From contig NZ_JAAQTL010000002.1 in NCBI RefSeq assembly GCF_011742875.1, forward strand, positions 62,001 to 126,000: a stretch of 64,000 nucleotides of DNA, written 5' to 3'. Positions 35,129-43,559 of the stretch are shown one piece after another. The stretch is from Luteibacter yeojuensis (GTDB taxonomy: Bacteria > Pseudomonadota > Gammaproteobacteria > Xanthomonadales > Rhodanobacteraceae). Both the position numbers and the translations under genes were made by a program. The notes below the pieces were generated by a model. The model was given only the letters and a program-made list of their open reading frames with translations. It had not been told where the DNA came from and ran no database searches. Numbering within the stretch: position 1 is the stretch's first letter; every line of letters begins with the position of its first letter.

Positions 35129-35299
35129 ATGGCCGAATGGATCTCGTGCTGCACGGTCTTTGCGCTCGTGATTATTTTGGATTTTCATATCGGGCAGTAC
35201 GACACCATGGAGCATGACCTCCTGTTTTTCACCGTAGGAGGATCTTGTTACTTGCTTTGCTGCCTGATTTCACTTCGATACTTCAGGCAACCAAGGTGA
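35129..35299 (+). CDS. Hypothetical small two-TM membrane protein, possibly frameshifted
   Basis: The frame from ATG 35129 encodes 56 residues with two hydrophobic segments (WISCCTVFALVIILDFHI and LLFFTVGGSCYLLCCLISL), ending RYFRQPR. An ATG at 35055 in another frame begins MSDTFDPSSLTKKSYRNVRT, a plausible soluble N terminus for the same protein. Joining the two would need one indel near 35115-35128, giving a protein of about 80 residues. Codon use is poorer in G/C than the surroundings, suggesting foreign or relaxed sequence. No family recognised. It may be an intact small protein or a frameshifted relic. Confidence 0.35.
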   Translation: MAEWISCCTVFALVIILDFHIGQYDTMEHDLLFFTVGGSCYLLCCLISLRYFRQPR

Positions 35300-35433
35300 G
35301 CGTCGAATACCGGATTCGGCACTACCGGGTCAGGGGCTGTCTGGAGCGGGGTCCACCACCGAAATAGCCCCGCCCCCTTCCCCTCCGCACCGGCTCGCGC
35401 GATGATCGCCCCGGGAGAAAAGGGGTGTAACGC

Positions 35434-36057
35434 ATGTCTCACGCGCAGGATCAGCAGCTCGAGCGGCTGACGTTCTTTTCGGACGCCGTCTTCGCCATCG
35501 CCATCACCTTGCTGGTGATCGAGATTCATGTGCCGCATCCGGAGGATCGGAGCGACGAGGCCTGGCTGCAGGCGCTTATCGAGCTTGCCCCGCATTTCGT
35601 CGGCTTCATCCTCAGCTTCGTCGTCATCGGTGCGCTCTGGGCTGCCCACCATCGCGTGTTCGGGATGCTTCGCCACTATGACGCGTCGATCGTGTGGCCG
35701 AATCTGTTCCTCTTGATGGCCATCGCGTTCATGCCGTTTTCGTCGGCCTTGATGAGCGCGCACCCGACGGAGCGGGTGCCGGAATGGTTCTACACGGGCA
35801 CCCTGCTGATCGCAGGGTTGCTCCAGTACCGGCTGATACGGCGCGTCATGAAGGCCCCCTTCCTCCGGGAAGACGTCACCGACGAGGTCGTCGCCATGCT
35901 GCGGCGCCGGGCCCTGGCACTGCCGTCGATGGCGATCCTCGCGGGCATCCTGGCTATCTGGTGGCCGGGGCCGAGCAACCTTCCGTTGATGCTCATGCCG
36001 CTGATCGTCCGGGTGTTCGCGCGGATGAAGCGCACCCGTTCGATCGAAGCGCTGTAG
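35434..36057 (+). CDS. TMEM175-like potassium channel family protein (DUF1211)
   Basis: A 207-residue integral membrane protein. RLTFFSDAVFAIAITLLVIEI near the N terminus is the RxxxFSD signature of the TMEM175/DUF1211 family, followed by further hydrophobic helices. Six TM segments are expected, and bacterial members form tetrameric K+-conducting channels. Its TAG stop (36055-36057) lies inside the left end of an interspersed repeat. The last few residues may therefore have been altered by repeat insertion. Confidence 0.85.
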   Translation: MSHAQDQQLERLTFFSDAVFAIAITLLVIEIHVPHPEDRSDEAWLQALIELAPHFVGFILSFVVIGALWAAHHRVFGMLRHYDASIVWPNLFLLMAIAFMPFSSALMSAHPTERVPEWFYTGTLLIAGLLQYRLIRRVMKAPFLREDVTDEVVAMLRRRALALPSMAILAGILAIWWPGPSNLPLMLMPLIVRVFARMKRTRSIEAL

Positions 36058-36129
36058 AGCCGCCGTGGCGGCGAGGAAGTCTCGCGACACCGCGGCAAGT
36101 TTCCCTCGCCGCTGTAGCGACTCCTACAG
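36052..36129. repeat. Interspersed inverted repeat, diverged CTGTAGGAGCC subtype
   Basis: The left arm (CTGTAGAGCCGCCGTGGCGGCGAG) and right arm (CTCGCCGCTGTAGCGACTCCTACAG) are imperfect inverted copies of the element at 2431-2510. It overlaps the stop codon of the TMEM175-like gene and lies between it and the convergent yaeQ, where it could terminate both. Confidence 0.75.
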
Positions 36130-36152
36130 GCCTCGCACCGGTTGCGGGAGGA

Positions 36153-36689
36153 TTACGACAGCGTCGTCAGCTCGACCGGCACGATGGTGTCGCCGCTGAT
36201 GACCTGGGCCTGGCCGTCCTGCACCATGAACTGGATCTGCATCGTGCGCTGCGTGAGCGCAGCGAGCGCTTCGACCGTGGCGGGGGCGATATCGACCACC
36301 GAGACGTTCTTCGTCCGGGCCACGGCGGCAGCCGTCTTCTTCCACCAGACTTCGGCGCTGCGTCCGCTGTAGCTGTAGACGATCACCCGGTTGGCGCGGC
36401 CGGCGGCGCGGCGGATGCGCTGCTCGTCGGGCTGGCCGATCTCGATCCACAGGTCCACGTCGCCGGTCAGTTCCTTGCGCCAGAGATCCGGCTCGTCGTC
36501 CGAACTGATGCCCTTGCCGAACGCCAGCGCCTCGTCGGCATTCAGCGCGAAGGCGAGCACCCGCACCATCATCCGGTCGTCGGTTTCCGACGGATGCTGG
36601 GCGATGGTCAGGGCGTGGGACTGGTAGTAATGCCGGTCCATGTCGCTGACCTGCAGGTCGGCCTTGAAGACCGTGGATTTGAGGGCCAT
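36153..36689 (-). CDS. yaeQ: YaeQ family protein
   Basis: A 178-residue protein matching YaeQ along its length: MALKSTVFKADLQVSDMDRHYY, HPSETDDRMMVRVLAFALNA, WIEIGQPDEQRIRRAAGRAN and a C-terminal MQIQFMVQDGQAQVISGD. The fold is related to PD-(D/E)XK nucleases. The biochemical role is unresolved; the E. coli gene was linked to suppression of RfaH loss. It is downstream of the flagellar/chemotaxis genes on the same strand but separated from DUF2802 by about 58 bp and is probably functionally independent. Confidence 0.92.
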   Translation of the reverse strand: MALKSTVFKADLQVSDMDRHYYQSHALTIAQHPSETDDRMMVRVLAFALNADEALAFGKGISSDDEPDLWRKELTGDVDLWIEIGQPDEQRIRRAAGRANRVIVYSYSGRSAEVWWKKTAAAVARTKNVSVVDIAPATVEALAALTQRTMQIQFMVQDGQAQVISGDTIVPVELTTLS

Positions 36690-36747
36690 GAGTAGTGCTT
36701 GAGGTCGATGCCGGCCGCAGAGCGTACACGACGGCGCGCCGGGGCGC

Positions 36748-37158
36748 TTACCTCGGCGCGTGAAGACGGTGCAGGAGTTCGGCTTCCGTCATCGAGATAC
36801 CGCAGGTTTCGGCGATGTTCTGTGGGGTGGCGCCCTGGCGCGCGAGACGCTGGGCGAGCGCGAGCGCACGATCGTTGGTGGCGCCGGGTTCGCTGGCGAC
36901 GGTCACAGCCGGTTGCCGGCGAACCTGGTCTTCGATGTCGCCCAGGCGATGGTCGAGGCGGCGCAGCATGTTGGCGAGGGCATCGGCGGGGATCGCCGGC
37001 TCGGACGGAGCCTGTGCGGGGGCCGTTGCGACGGTTGCCGCCGGTTCCTTACGCGATGCCGTTTGCGCCGTGCCGCCGATCCGGCGAAACAGGAACAGCA
37101 GGCCGACGAGGTTGAGGATCGCGAGGGCGATCAGCACGTATCCGATGGCGGCGTTCAT
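36748..37158 (-). CDS. DUF2802 membrane-anchored protein next to cheW
   Basis: A 136-residue protein with one N-terminal TM segment (IGYVLIALAILNLVGLLFLF), a basic stop-transfer sequence (RRIGG), an Ala/Pro linker and a predicted coiled coil (LANMLRRLDHRLGDIEDQV). The C-terminal helix-turn-helix-like stretch ALAQRLARQGATPQNIAETCGISMTEAELLHRL is the DUF2802 signature. The start at 37158 is chosen over an upstream codon at 37221 because the TM segment follows it directly. DUF2802 genes habitually close the motCD-parA-cheW flagellar block in Pseudomonas and xanthomonads. The function is unknown, possibly in chemosensory or motor organisation. Confidence 0.82.
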   Translation of the reverse strand: MNAAIGYVLIALAILNLVGLLFLFRRIGGTAQTASRKEPAATVATAPAQAPSEPAIPADALANMLRRLDHRLGDIEDQVRRQPAVTVASEPGATNDRALALAQRLARQGATPQNIAETCGISMTEAELLHRLHAPR

Positions 37159-37291
37159 GCGTGGGGGACTCCGTTGGGTCGCGGGACACGGTAGCGCAGT
37201 ATGCATGTCTTTCGCGAGCACCCGGTCGCGCCCAGGTGCGCTCCTACAAGTTCTTCGTACCGTTCGGAGGCCGGTAGCCGCTTAAGACATG

Positions 37292-37308
37292 AACCCGCGC
37301 AGCGGGTT
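37292..37308 (-). terminator. Possible terminator after cheW
   Basis: AACCCGC-TGC-GCGGGTT (minus strand) is a perfect 7-bp stem with a 3-nt loop, 12 bp past the cheW stop codon. It is followed by CATGTCTT, only mildly T-rich. It probably ends or attenuates the chemotaxis transcript before DUF2802. Confidence 0.5.
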
Positions 37309-37320
37309 ATCCGATGTCGG

Positions 37321-37770
37321 TCAGGCGCGGCATAGCTTCTGGACGTCGACCAGCGCGATGAAGCCGTCCTCGCGGGTGATGACGCCACTCACGGGGTCGT
37401 CGCGGCGTTCGGCGCGGCCCGGGGGTGGCGGGGCCACATCGTCGGCGTCGAAGGTGAGCATGTCGCCGATGACGTCGATGCGCATGCCGACCACGCCACC
37501 GCTGTCGTCGAAGACGATGACGCGGCGTGCGTCTTCCGCCCCCTCTTCCATCGCGCCGTCCAGCCCGAAGCGGCGGCGGCCGTCGAGTACCGGCACGATC
37601 TGGCCGCGCAGGTTCACGATGCCGAGCACGTCGTCGGGGGCACCCGGCACCGGTGTGATGTCGCCGGGGCGGATCACCTCGCGCACGCTGGCGAGCGACA
37701 CCGCGTAGCGCTGCCCTTTCAGGGAGAAGCCGAGCCACGCGCCTTGCGCGTCGTGTTGAGGATGGGTCAT
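37321..37770 (-). CDS. cheW: Chemotaxis coupling protein CheW
   Basis: A 149-residue SH3-like adaptor joining CheA to chemoreceptors. WLGFSLKGQRYAVSLASVREVIRP opens the domain. ITPVPGAPDDVLGIVNLRGQIVPVLDGRRRFGL is the highly conserved receptor/CheA-binding strand region. DGFIALVDVQKL closes it. The ATG at 37770 overlaps the stop of the upstream CheW-like gene. Confidence 0.93.
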   Translation of the reverse strand: MTHPQHDAQGAWLGFSLKGQRYAVSLASVREVIRPGDITPVPGAPDDVLGIVNLRGQIVPVLDGRRRFGLDGAMEEGAEDARRVIVFDDSGGVVGMRIDVIGDMLTFDADDVAPPPPGRAERRDDPVSGVITREDGFIALVDVQKLCRA

Positions 37771-38339
37771 GGGCCCAGCTCCTTTTCCAGCCAATCGATC
37801 AGCGCGGTCACGTCGACCACGCCGCATTTGGGTTCCAGCGACATGCCCGCCAGCCAGGGACGCGTCGCGGCGCCGCTGCGCCACTGGATCATGTCCGTCG
37901 ACAGTTCCACGGGCTCTTCGTCCACCACACAGGCCAACGCCCAGGTGCGGTCGCGGAGGATCACCAGCGTGACGGTCGGAGCGCCGCTCAGGTCGGGCGA
38001 AAGGATCGCCGCGAGGTCGGCGGCACGCGCCTCCCCGCTCGGATGACGCCAGCGCCCGAGGCAGATCGGATTGCTCGAATTCGGGGGTGTCAGCGGTGGC
38101 ATCGGAATCACGTGGGTGACATCCGCCATCGGCACTGCGAGCTTCACACCCGCGGCCACGCACAACAGGTAGCGGCAATCCATCTCGCGCGCAGGAGCCG
38201 AGGTCGGCGTGTTGCGCCAGGGCTCGAACGCTACCACCTTTACCTCGGGCGCGGGCGCCTGCACGGGCGCGACGACCGGGGTCAGCAGTTCGGCGAGGTA
38301 GTCGGCGACGATCTGTTCGGCGTCTTGCATGGCGCGCAT
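37767..38339 (-). CDS. CheW-domain protein (second, divergent CheW)
   Basis: A 190-residue protein. The N-terminal 60 residues are an Ala/Pro-rich helix and linker (MQDAEQIVADYLAELLTP). The rest is a divergent CheW domain, with YLLCVAAGVKLAVPMADVTHVIP, ICLGRWRHPSGEARAADLAAIL and CGVVDVTALIDWLEKEL. It lacks the usual GxxNLRG strand sequence. Such proteins lie between parA-like and cheW genes in polar flagellates and may link chemosensory arrays to the ParA-like positioning protein (inference). The start shares one base with the upstream stop (TGATG). Confidence 0.82.
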   Translation of the reverse strand: MRAMQDAEQIVADYLAELLTPVVAPVQAPAPEVKVVAFEPWRNTPTSAPAREMDCRYLLCVAAGVKLAVPMADVTHVIPMPPLTPPNSSNPICLGRWRHPSGEARAADLAAILSPDLSGAPTVTLVILRDRTWALACVVDEEPVELSTDMIQWRSGAATRPWLAGMSLEPKCGVVDVTALIDWLEKELGP

Positions 38340-39127
38340 CACGCGGCGGCGTCCGTCACGGACGGCACGGGCATGGCCAGCAGTTCGTCCAGCAGCTGGC
38401 GATACGCCAGTCCGCCACGTCGCGCCGCCGGCCATGCGGCGAGCGGCACGCCGGCGGCGCTCGCTTCGCGAATCTGGGTATCGGTGGGAATCACCGACTG
38501 GCTCACGTCGTCGCCGTATTGCTCGCGCAGCTGCGCCAGGCAGGCGCGCGATGCGTGCGTACGCGCGTCGTACAAGGTGGGCACGATGGTGCGCGGCATC
38601 GGCTTGCCGCGGGAGCGCTCGATCATCGAGAGGCTGCGCAGCATCCGCTCGAGACCGGCCAGCGCCAGCGCTTCTGTCTGCGTCGGCACGAGCAGGCGAT
38701 CGCTGGCGGCGAGCGCGTTGACCATCAGCACGCCAAGTGTCGGCGGGCAGTCCAGCAACACGTTGTCGAAATCGGACGCGAGTTCCGCCAGCGCCTGGCT
38801 GAGGACCAGACCCATGCCGGGCCGTGTGCCAAGCTGGCGGTCGAGCGTGATCATGGCGGCGGAGGCCGGCAACACGCTCAGACGGTCCCACTGCGTGGCG
38901 TGCACGAGCGTGCGCACCGGCAACGGATTGCCGCCCACGCCGAACAGGTCGTACACGCTGCCGTGCGCTCCGCCTTCGACGCCGACATAGCCGGACAGCG
39001 ACGCGTGCGGATCCATGTCCACCAGCAGCGTGCGCTTCCCGGCACCGGCCAGCAGGCTGCCGAGCGCGACCGTTGTCGTCGTCTTGCCGACGCCACCCTT
39101 CTGGTTGGACACCGCCCATACGCGCAT
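38339..39127 (-). CDS. ParA-family ATPase of the chemotaxis cluster (ParC-like)
   Basis: A 262-residue deviant Walker A ATPase. VSNQKGGVGKTTTTVALGSLLA is the KGGxGKT motif, and LLVDMDPHASLSGYV and VLLDCPPTLGVLM are the Walker A' and B motifs. In Vibrio and Pseudomonas the equivalent protein places chemosensory arrays at the cell pole. The position between motD and the cheW-like gene matches that arrangement. It is distinct from FleN at 44721-45596. The start coincides with the motD stop region (39127). Confidence 0.9.
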   Translation of the reverse strand: MRVWAVSNQKGGVGKTTTTVALGSLLAGAGKRTLLVDMDPHASLSGYVGVEGGAHGSVYDLFGVGGNPLPVRTLVHATQWDRLSVLPASAAMITLDRQLGTRPGMGLVLSQALAELASDFDNVLLDCPPTLGVLMVNALAASDRLLVPTQTEALALAGLERMLRSLSMIERSRGKPMPRTIVPTLYDARTHASRACLAQLREQYGDDVSQSVIPTDTQIREASAAGVPLAAWPAARRGGLAYRQLLDELLAMPVPSVTDAAA

Positions 39128-40131
39128 CAGCGGGCCTCCGCGGTGGGCGCGAAACGGGCGGCGCCTGCCGTGGGCGCCACGATGCCGCGGGACGCGCTCG
39201 CCGTCGGGGCGGAGCCGCCCGAGGCGGCGGGCCTCGCGGCCAGGTCGACGCGATCGGCGTCGCTATAGAAACGCGCCGGGGCAGCCTTGTCGCTCATCAC
39301 CACGATCAGCACGCGGCGATTCCGGTTACGGCCGTCTTCCGTGGCGTTGTTCGCGGTGGGACGGAATTCGCCCCAGCCGATGATGCCGACTCGATGCGGG
39401 TCGACCCCGGTGATGGTCAGCAGGCGCGCAACCGTGGCCGCTCGCGCGGCCGACAATTCCCAGTTCGAGGGGAAGGTCGTCGTCGCGATGGGCGTGTTGT
39501 CCGTATAACCCTCGATGCGCATGGCGTTCGGAAACGGCGCGAGGATGCCCGCCAGCTTGCGCAGCACCTCTTCCGCGGGCGCCTGCAGCTTCGCTACCCC
39601 GACCGGGAACAGGATGTCCGTGCGCACTTCGATCTCGAGCCAGTCGGGCGTCTGGCGGACGCTGACCAGGCTCTTGTCGATCAGCGGCTTCATGGCCCGC
39701 TGCACTTCCGAGGAAATCTGGCTGAGGCTGGCATCCTCGGTCTTGCCGATCGAGGTGTTCGCCGCGGGAGCCGTGTTGATGCTCGCCGTCTCCTGGCGCT
39801 CGGGTGCCGCGCCCTCGTGCCCGGGCAGCGGCAGGTTGCGCGGGGGGATGGGTACGTCGATCTTCGCGATCGGCGCGGCCGAGGGTGCGCGCGACTGGTT
39901 CGGCAGCGGCACCTGGGCGGCAGGCGTGGCCTCGCGGATCGGCTCGATCACCTTGCCGGTGCCGTTGAAGGCCTCGTTGATGGACTGCGCCATGACCCGG
40001 AACTTCGTCTCGTTCACCGCCGACACCGCATACATCACGACGAACAACGCGAGCAGCAGGGTGATCAGGTCCCCGTAAGGGATCGCCCAGCGCTCGTGAT
40101 TGATGTGTTCCTCGTGGTGGCGGCGCTTCAC
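39127..40131 (-). CDS. motD: Flagellar motor stator protein MotD
   Basis: A 334-residue MotB-type stator. The GTG at 40131 overlaps the motC stop (GTGA) and gives VKRRHHEEHINHERWAIPYGDLITLLLALFVVMYAVSAVN, so the TM helix follows the basic N terminus. The proton-accepting Asp is in PYGDLITLL. A Pro/Ala linker precedes an OmpA-like peptidoglycan-binding domain (RIEGYTDNTPIATTTFPSNWELSAARA, about 225-300). A low-complexity Ala-rich tail ends the protein. It pairs with MotC to drive rotation. Confidence 0.92.
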   Translation of the reverse strand: MKRRHHEEHINHERWAIPYGDLITLLLALFVVMYAVSAVNETKFRVMAQSINEAFNGTGKVIEPIREATPAAQVPLPNQSRAPSAAPIAKIDVPIPPRNLPLPGHEGAAPERQETASINTAPAANTSIGKTEDASLSQISSEVQRAMKPLIDKSLVSVRQTPDWLEIEVRTDILFPVGVAKLQAPAEEVLRKLAGILAPFPNAMRIEGYTDNTPIATTTFPSNWELSAARAATVARLLTITGVDPHRVGIIGWGEFRPTANNATEDGRNRNRRVLIVVMSDKAAPARFYSDADRVDLAARPAASGGSAPTASASRGIVAPTAGAARFAPTAEAR

Positions 40132-40868
40132 GACAGGAATCCCTGCAGCTTGCTCTCGATGTGGCGTGGGTTGTCGCCCTGCGCGATGGAGACCAGGCCT
40201 TCGACCAGGATCTCGCGCATCTGCGAACGGCGCCGCGCGAGTCCCTTGAGGCGCGAGGCCATCGGTAACGCCAGCAGGTTGGCGAGGCCGATACCGTAAA
40301 TGGTGGCGACGAAGGCCGCCGCGATGCCATGGCCGAGCTTGCTCGGATCGGCGAGGTTCTGCATGACCGACATAAGGCCCATGACGGCGCCGATGATGCC
40401 CATGGTCGGCGAATACGCGCCGGCGTTCTCGAATACCTTGGCCCCTTCGATGTCGTTGTGCTCGCGCGCGAACACTTCCACCTCGAGGACGGAACGCATG
40501 GCGTCGGGTTCGGTACCGTCGACGAGCAACTGGAGGCCCTTGCGGATGAAGGGATCCCCTTCGCGCTCGATCGCGGGCTCCAGGCCGAGCAGGCCGGTGC
40601 GGCGCGAGATCTCGCTCCACCCGACGATACGGCTGACCAGGTCTTCGGACTCGATATCCGGCGGACGGTAGACCCAGGGCAGCATGCCCCAGGCCCGCTT
40701 GAGGACGGTACCCGGCGTCTGCACGAGCAGGGCCGCGAAGGTACCGACGAAGACGATGATGAACGCGGCCGGATTCCACAGGGCGTCGAGGCTCGAGCCC
40801 TTCAGGATGGTGCCCAGGATGATGACCACGAAGGCCAGGATCGTTCCGACGACGCTCACGATATCCAT
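40128..40868 (-). CDS. motC: Flagellar motor stator protein MotC (MotA family)
   Basis: A 246-residue MotA/PomA-type protein. MDIVSVVGTILAFVVIILGTILKG is TM1. AAFIIVFVGTFAALLVQTP is TM2, a cytoplasmic loop with charged residues contacts FliG, and TM3/TM4 are AYSPTMGIIGAVMGLM and ATIYGIGLANLLALPMA. The family motif PxxG/TxGIIGxV is visible. It forms the ion channel with MotD. It starts 1 bp after the cheA stop. Confidence 0.94.
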   Translation of the reverse strand: MDIVSVVGTILAFVVIILGTILKGSSLDALWNPAAFIIVFVGTFAALLVQTPGTVLKRAWGMLPWVYRPPDIESEDLVSRIVGWSEISRRTGLLGLEPAIEREGDPFIRKGLQLLVDGTEPDAMRSVLEVEVFAREHNDIEGAKVFENAGAYSPTMGIIGAVMGLMSVMQNLADPSKLGHGIAAAFVATIYGIGLANLLALPMASRLKGLARRRSQMREILVEGLVSIAQGDNPRHIESKLQGFLS

Positions 40869-40869
40869 A

Positions 40870-42900
40870 TCAGACGGCCATCCTCAACGTGGGCAGGACC
40901 TGGCCGCCATCGTCGGCAAGACCGGAGAGATCGAGCACGAGCGAGATCCGGCCGTCGCCGGTGATCGTGGCCCCGGCCACGCCGGGCACGTCCTTGAGGA
41001 AAGGGCCGAGCGGCTTGGCCATGACGTCCTCGCGACCGAGCACTTCGTCGACGAGGCAGCCGAGCGTCTGGTGGCCGATCTGCACCACGACGACGTGACC
41101 GCCCTTCCCCGCCGCGCCGGCCCAGCGGCCGAGGTCCGCGAGGGGCAGCGCACGTTGGCGATGCGACGCGACGATGCGACCGTCGAGTTCCTGGATCTGT
41201 CCCGGCACGAGTTCGAACACTTCGGCCACGTTGGACAGTGGCAGCGAAAGCAGGCGGTTGCCCACGCGCACCATGAGCACGCGCAGGATGGCCAGGGTGA
41301 GCGGCACCGAAAGGCGCACGGTGCTGCCGTGGCCCACCCGCGAGTCGATGGACAACGTGCCGCCGAGTTCGACGATCTTCGTCTTGACCACGTCCATGCC
41401 GACACCGCGCCCGGAGATGTCGGACACCTGGCTGGCGGTGGAGAAGCCCGGACGGAAGACGATCTCGTAGCACTCGCGCTCGTCGAGGCGCGCCGCCTGC
41501 TCCTCGTCCATCAGGCCCTTTTCGACGGCCTTGCGGCGCAGGACCTCGGGGTCCATGCCCTTGCCGTCGTCGGTGACGGTGATGACGATGCGGTCGCCGA
41601 ACTGGCCGGCGGCGAGACGGACCGTGCCGGAGCGCGGCTTCCCCTCGCGCTCGCGCACGTCGGGCATCTCGATGCCGTGATCCACCGAGTTGCGCAGCAG
41701 GTGCACCAGCGGATCGGCCAGTGCTTCCACCACGGTGCGGTCGATATCGGTTTCTTCGCCTTCCGTGACCAGCTCGATCTCCTTGCCGAGCTGGCGGGCA
41801 AGATCGCGGACGATGCGCGGGAAACGCGAGAACAGCTTGCCCACCGGCTGCATGCGCATGCGCAGCACGGCGTTCTGCAGGTCCTCGGCCACGCGCTCGA
41901 GTTCGCCGATGGCGCGTTCCATCGGATCGTTCGTGCCGCGCGGGGCGAGGTTGGTGAGGCGGTTGCGGACCAGCACGAGTTCGCCGGCTGCGTCGACGAG
42001 GCCGTCGAGACGGTGCGTGTCGACGCGGACGGTAGTTTCGGCAGCGGAAGCGGCGCGCTTTTCGGGCTGAGGCTTCGGCGCCGGTTTTGCAGGCTCCGGC
42101 GCGGATACCGGGAGCGAAGGCGCCGCGGACGGGTCCGTTCCCGCGGGCGCGACGGCAACCGCGACACCGGGGGCGGCGGCACCGTGAAGGCTGTCGAGCA
42201 ACGCCTCGAATTCGTCGTCGCTGATGGTGTTGCCGGCCGCCGCCGCGGGTGCCGGTGCGGGCACCGGCGCCGGCTCGGGGGCGGCGGCATCCGGCTCGGC
42301 GCCAGGCGCGCCGGTGCCGTAGAGCGAATCCAGCAGCGCCTCGAACTCGTCGTCGGAGATCGTGCCCGAGGAGGTGGGTGCCGGGTCGCGCTCGTTGCGC
42401 GCGGCGTCGAGCATCGCCTCGAATTCGTCCTCGATGGGATCGTACGGACGCGAGGGCACCGCCGCCGCGGGAGCGGCGATCGGCGCGGCCAGCGCCACGG
42501 GCGGCGCCGAGGCGGCACGGCCCGGGATCAGCAGGCGGTCGAGCAGCGAACGCGGCGCGGCGTCGATCGGCACGCCACCGTCGGCGGCGCGCATCATGTC
42601 GTTGAGGAGATCGAGCGACTCCAGCAGCGCGTCCATGAAGCCGGCGTTGAGCACGACGGCCCCGTTGCGCGCTTCGTTGAGCAGATCCTCGGCGCGATGG
42701 CACAGCTCCACCATCGGGTTCAGGCCGAGGAAGCCCGCGCCGCCCTTCACGGTGTGGAAGGCGCGGAACACCGCGTTCAGCAGGTCGACGTCGCCCGGCG
42801 ACGACTCGAGGTCCACGAGCTGTTCGCCCAGGCTCTCGAGCAGTTCGCGTGCCTCGATCAGGAAGACGTTGAGCAGCTCGTTGTCCAGCTCCACGCTCAT
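40870..42900 (-). CDS. cheA: Chemotaxis histidine kinase CheA
   Basis: A 676-residue class II histidine kinase. The phosphorylated His49 is in FRAFHTVKGGAGFLG of the P1 domain. The dimerisation region and kinase domain (LLRNSVDHGIEM, DDGKGMDPE, GRGVGMDVVKTKI) follow, and a CheW-like P5 domain (VPLTLAILRVLMVRVG onward) ends the protein. The P2 region is an Ala/Pro linker with three copies of a short acidic motif: IEDEFEAML (about 156-164), ISDDEFEALLDSLYG (181-195) and ISDDEFEALLDSLHG (226-240). No globular P2 is visible, so these motifs may be the response-regulator docking sites (inference). Confidence 0.95.
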   Translation of the reverse strand: MSVELDNELLNVFLIEARELLESLGEQLVDLESSPGDVDLLNAVFRAFHTVKGGAGFLGLNPMVELCHRAEDLLNEARNGAVVLNAGFMDALLESLDLLNDMMRAADGGVPIDAAPRSLLDRLLIPGRAASAPPVALAAPIAAPAAAVPSRPYDPIEDEFEAMLDAARNERDPAPTSSGTISDDEFEALLDSLYGTGAPGAEPDAAAPEPAPVPAPAPAAAAGNTISDDEFEALLDSLHGAAAPGVAVAVAPAGTDPSAAPSLPVSAPEPAKPAPKPQPEKRAASAAETTVRVDTHRLDGLVDAAGELVLVRNRLTNLAPRGTNDPMERAIGELERVAEDLQNAVLRMRMQPVGKLFSRFPRIVRDLARQLGKEIELVTEGEETDIDRTVVEALADPLVHLLRNSVDHGIEMPDVREREGKPRSGTVRLAAGQFGDRIVITVTDDGKGMDPEVLRRKAVEKGLMDEEQAARLDERECYEIVFRPGFSTASQVSDISGRGVGMDVVKTKIVELGGTLSIDSRVGHGSTVRLSVPLTLAILRVLMVRVGNRLLSLPLSNVAEVFELVPGQIQELDGRIVASHRQRALPLADLGRWAGAAGKGGHVVVVQIGHQTLGCLVDEVLGREDVMAKPLGPFLKDVPGVAGATITGDGRISLVLDLSGLADDGGQVLPTLRMAV

Positions 42901-42907
42901 AGGGCGC

Positions 42908-43549
42908 TCAGAAGCCGAATTCGCTGAGGAGGCGATCCACTTCGTCCTGGCTTACCTTGTCGGCGGCTGGCGCCGCCCCGCCCGCGAGGGAGCCGGTCAG
43001 GCGTACCAGTTCCACCAGCGAGGATTCGACCTTGGCCATGAACGCCTCGACCTGCGCGACGCGCTGGCCGGAGAGGTCCTGCCACGACTGGGCCTCCACC
43101 ATTTCGCCGAAGCCGATGTCGCAGCTCTGCGCGAAGTCGCCCACGCGCACGGCCAGCGCCGTGGCGTTGCCGGCGAAGGCCGGGTCGGCCTGGTCGAGCA
43201 CCAGCACCTCGTCGGCCTGGCGGGCGAGCGCCTGGGCCTGGGGGCGCAGCTTCTCGCTGAAGTCGAGCGTGCGATGCGCGGCCTGCGAACTCATCTCGAG
43301 TACGTCGCGCAGGTGCTTGCGCGCGTCGCTCATGTTGCCCGGCACACCGTCGTGCGAGATGTCGGCGGCGAGGCGGCGTGCGGATTCGTGCAGGTCGCGG
43401 GCGAGATGACCCAGGGCCAGGAACAGGTGCTGCTCGCGGGTGCGGAGGAGGTTGTCGAGCGCCTGCTCGAAGGCGGCCGGGTCATCTGCGTCGAGCAGCT
43501 CGCGCAGTTCGGGAGCCACGTCGTGGCCGGTGGAAAGCATCGTGTTCAT
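42908..43549 (-). CDS. cheZ: CheY-P phosphatase CheZ
   Basis: A 213-residue helical-hairpin protein. EMVEAQSWQDLSGQRVAQVEAFM is the CheZ catalytic segment, in which a conserved Gln acts on CheY-P. The C-terminal helix SQDEVDRLLSEFGF is the CheY-binding tail. It terminates the CheY-P signal for the motor. The gene is between cheY and cheA. Confidence 0.94.
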   Translation of the reverse strand: MNTMLSTGHDVAPELRELLDADDPAAFEQALDNLLRTREQHLFLALGHLARDLHESARRLAADISHDGVPGNMSDARKHLRDVLEMSSQAAHRTLDFSEKLRPQAQALARQADEVLVLDQADPAFAGNATALAVRVGDFAQSCDIGFGEMVEAQSWQDLSGQRVAQVEAFMAKVESSLVELVRLTGSLAGGAAPAADKVSQDEVDRLLSEFGF

Positions 43550-43559
43550 GGGTCGTTCC

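Noticed and set aside
34936..35154. Minus-strand 72-codon frame near the VOC remnant
   Set aside because: No start context, no homology, and it overlaps the more credible plus-strand small membrane protein.
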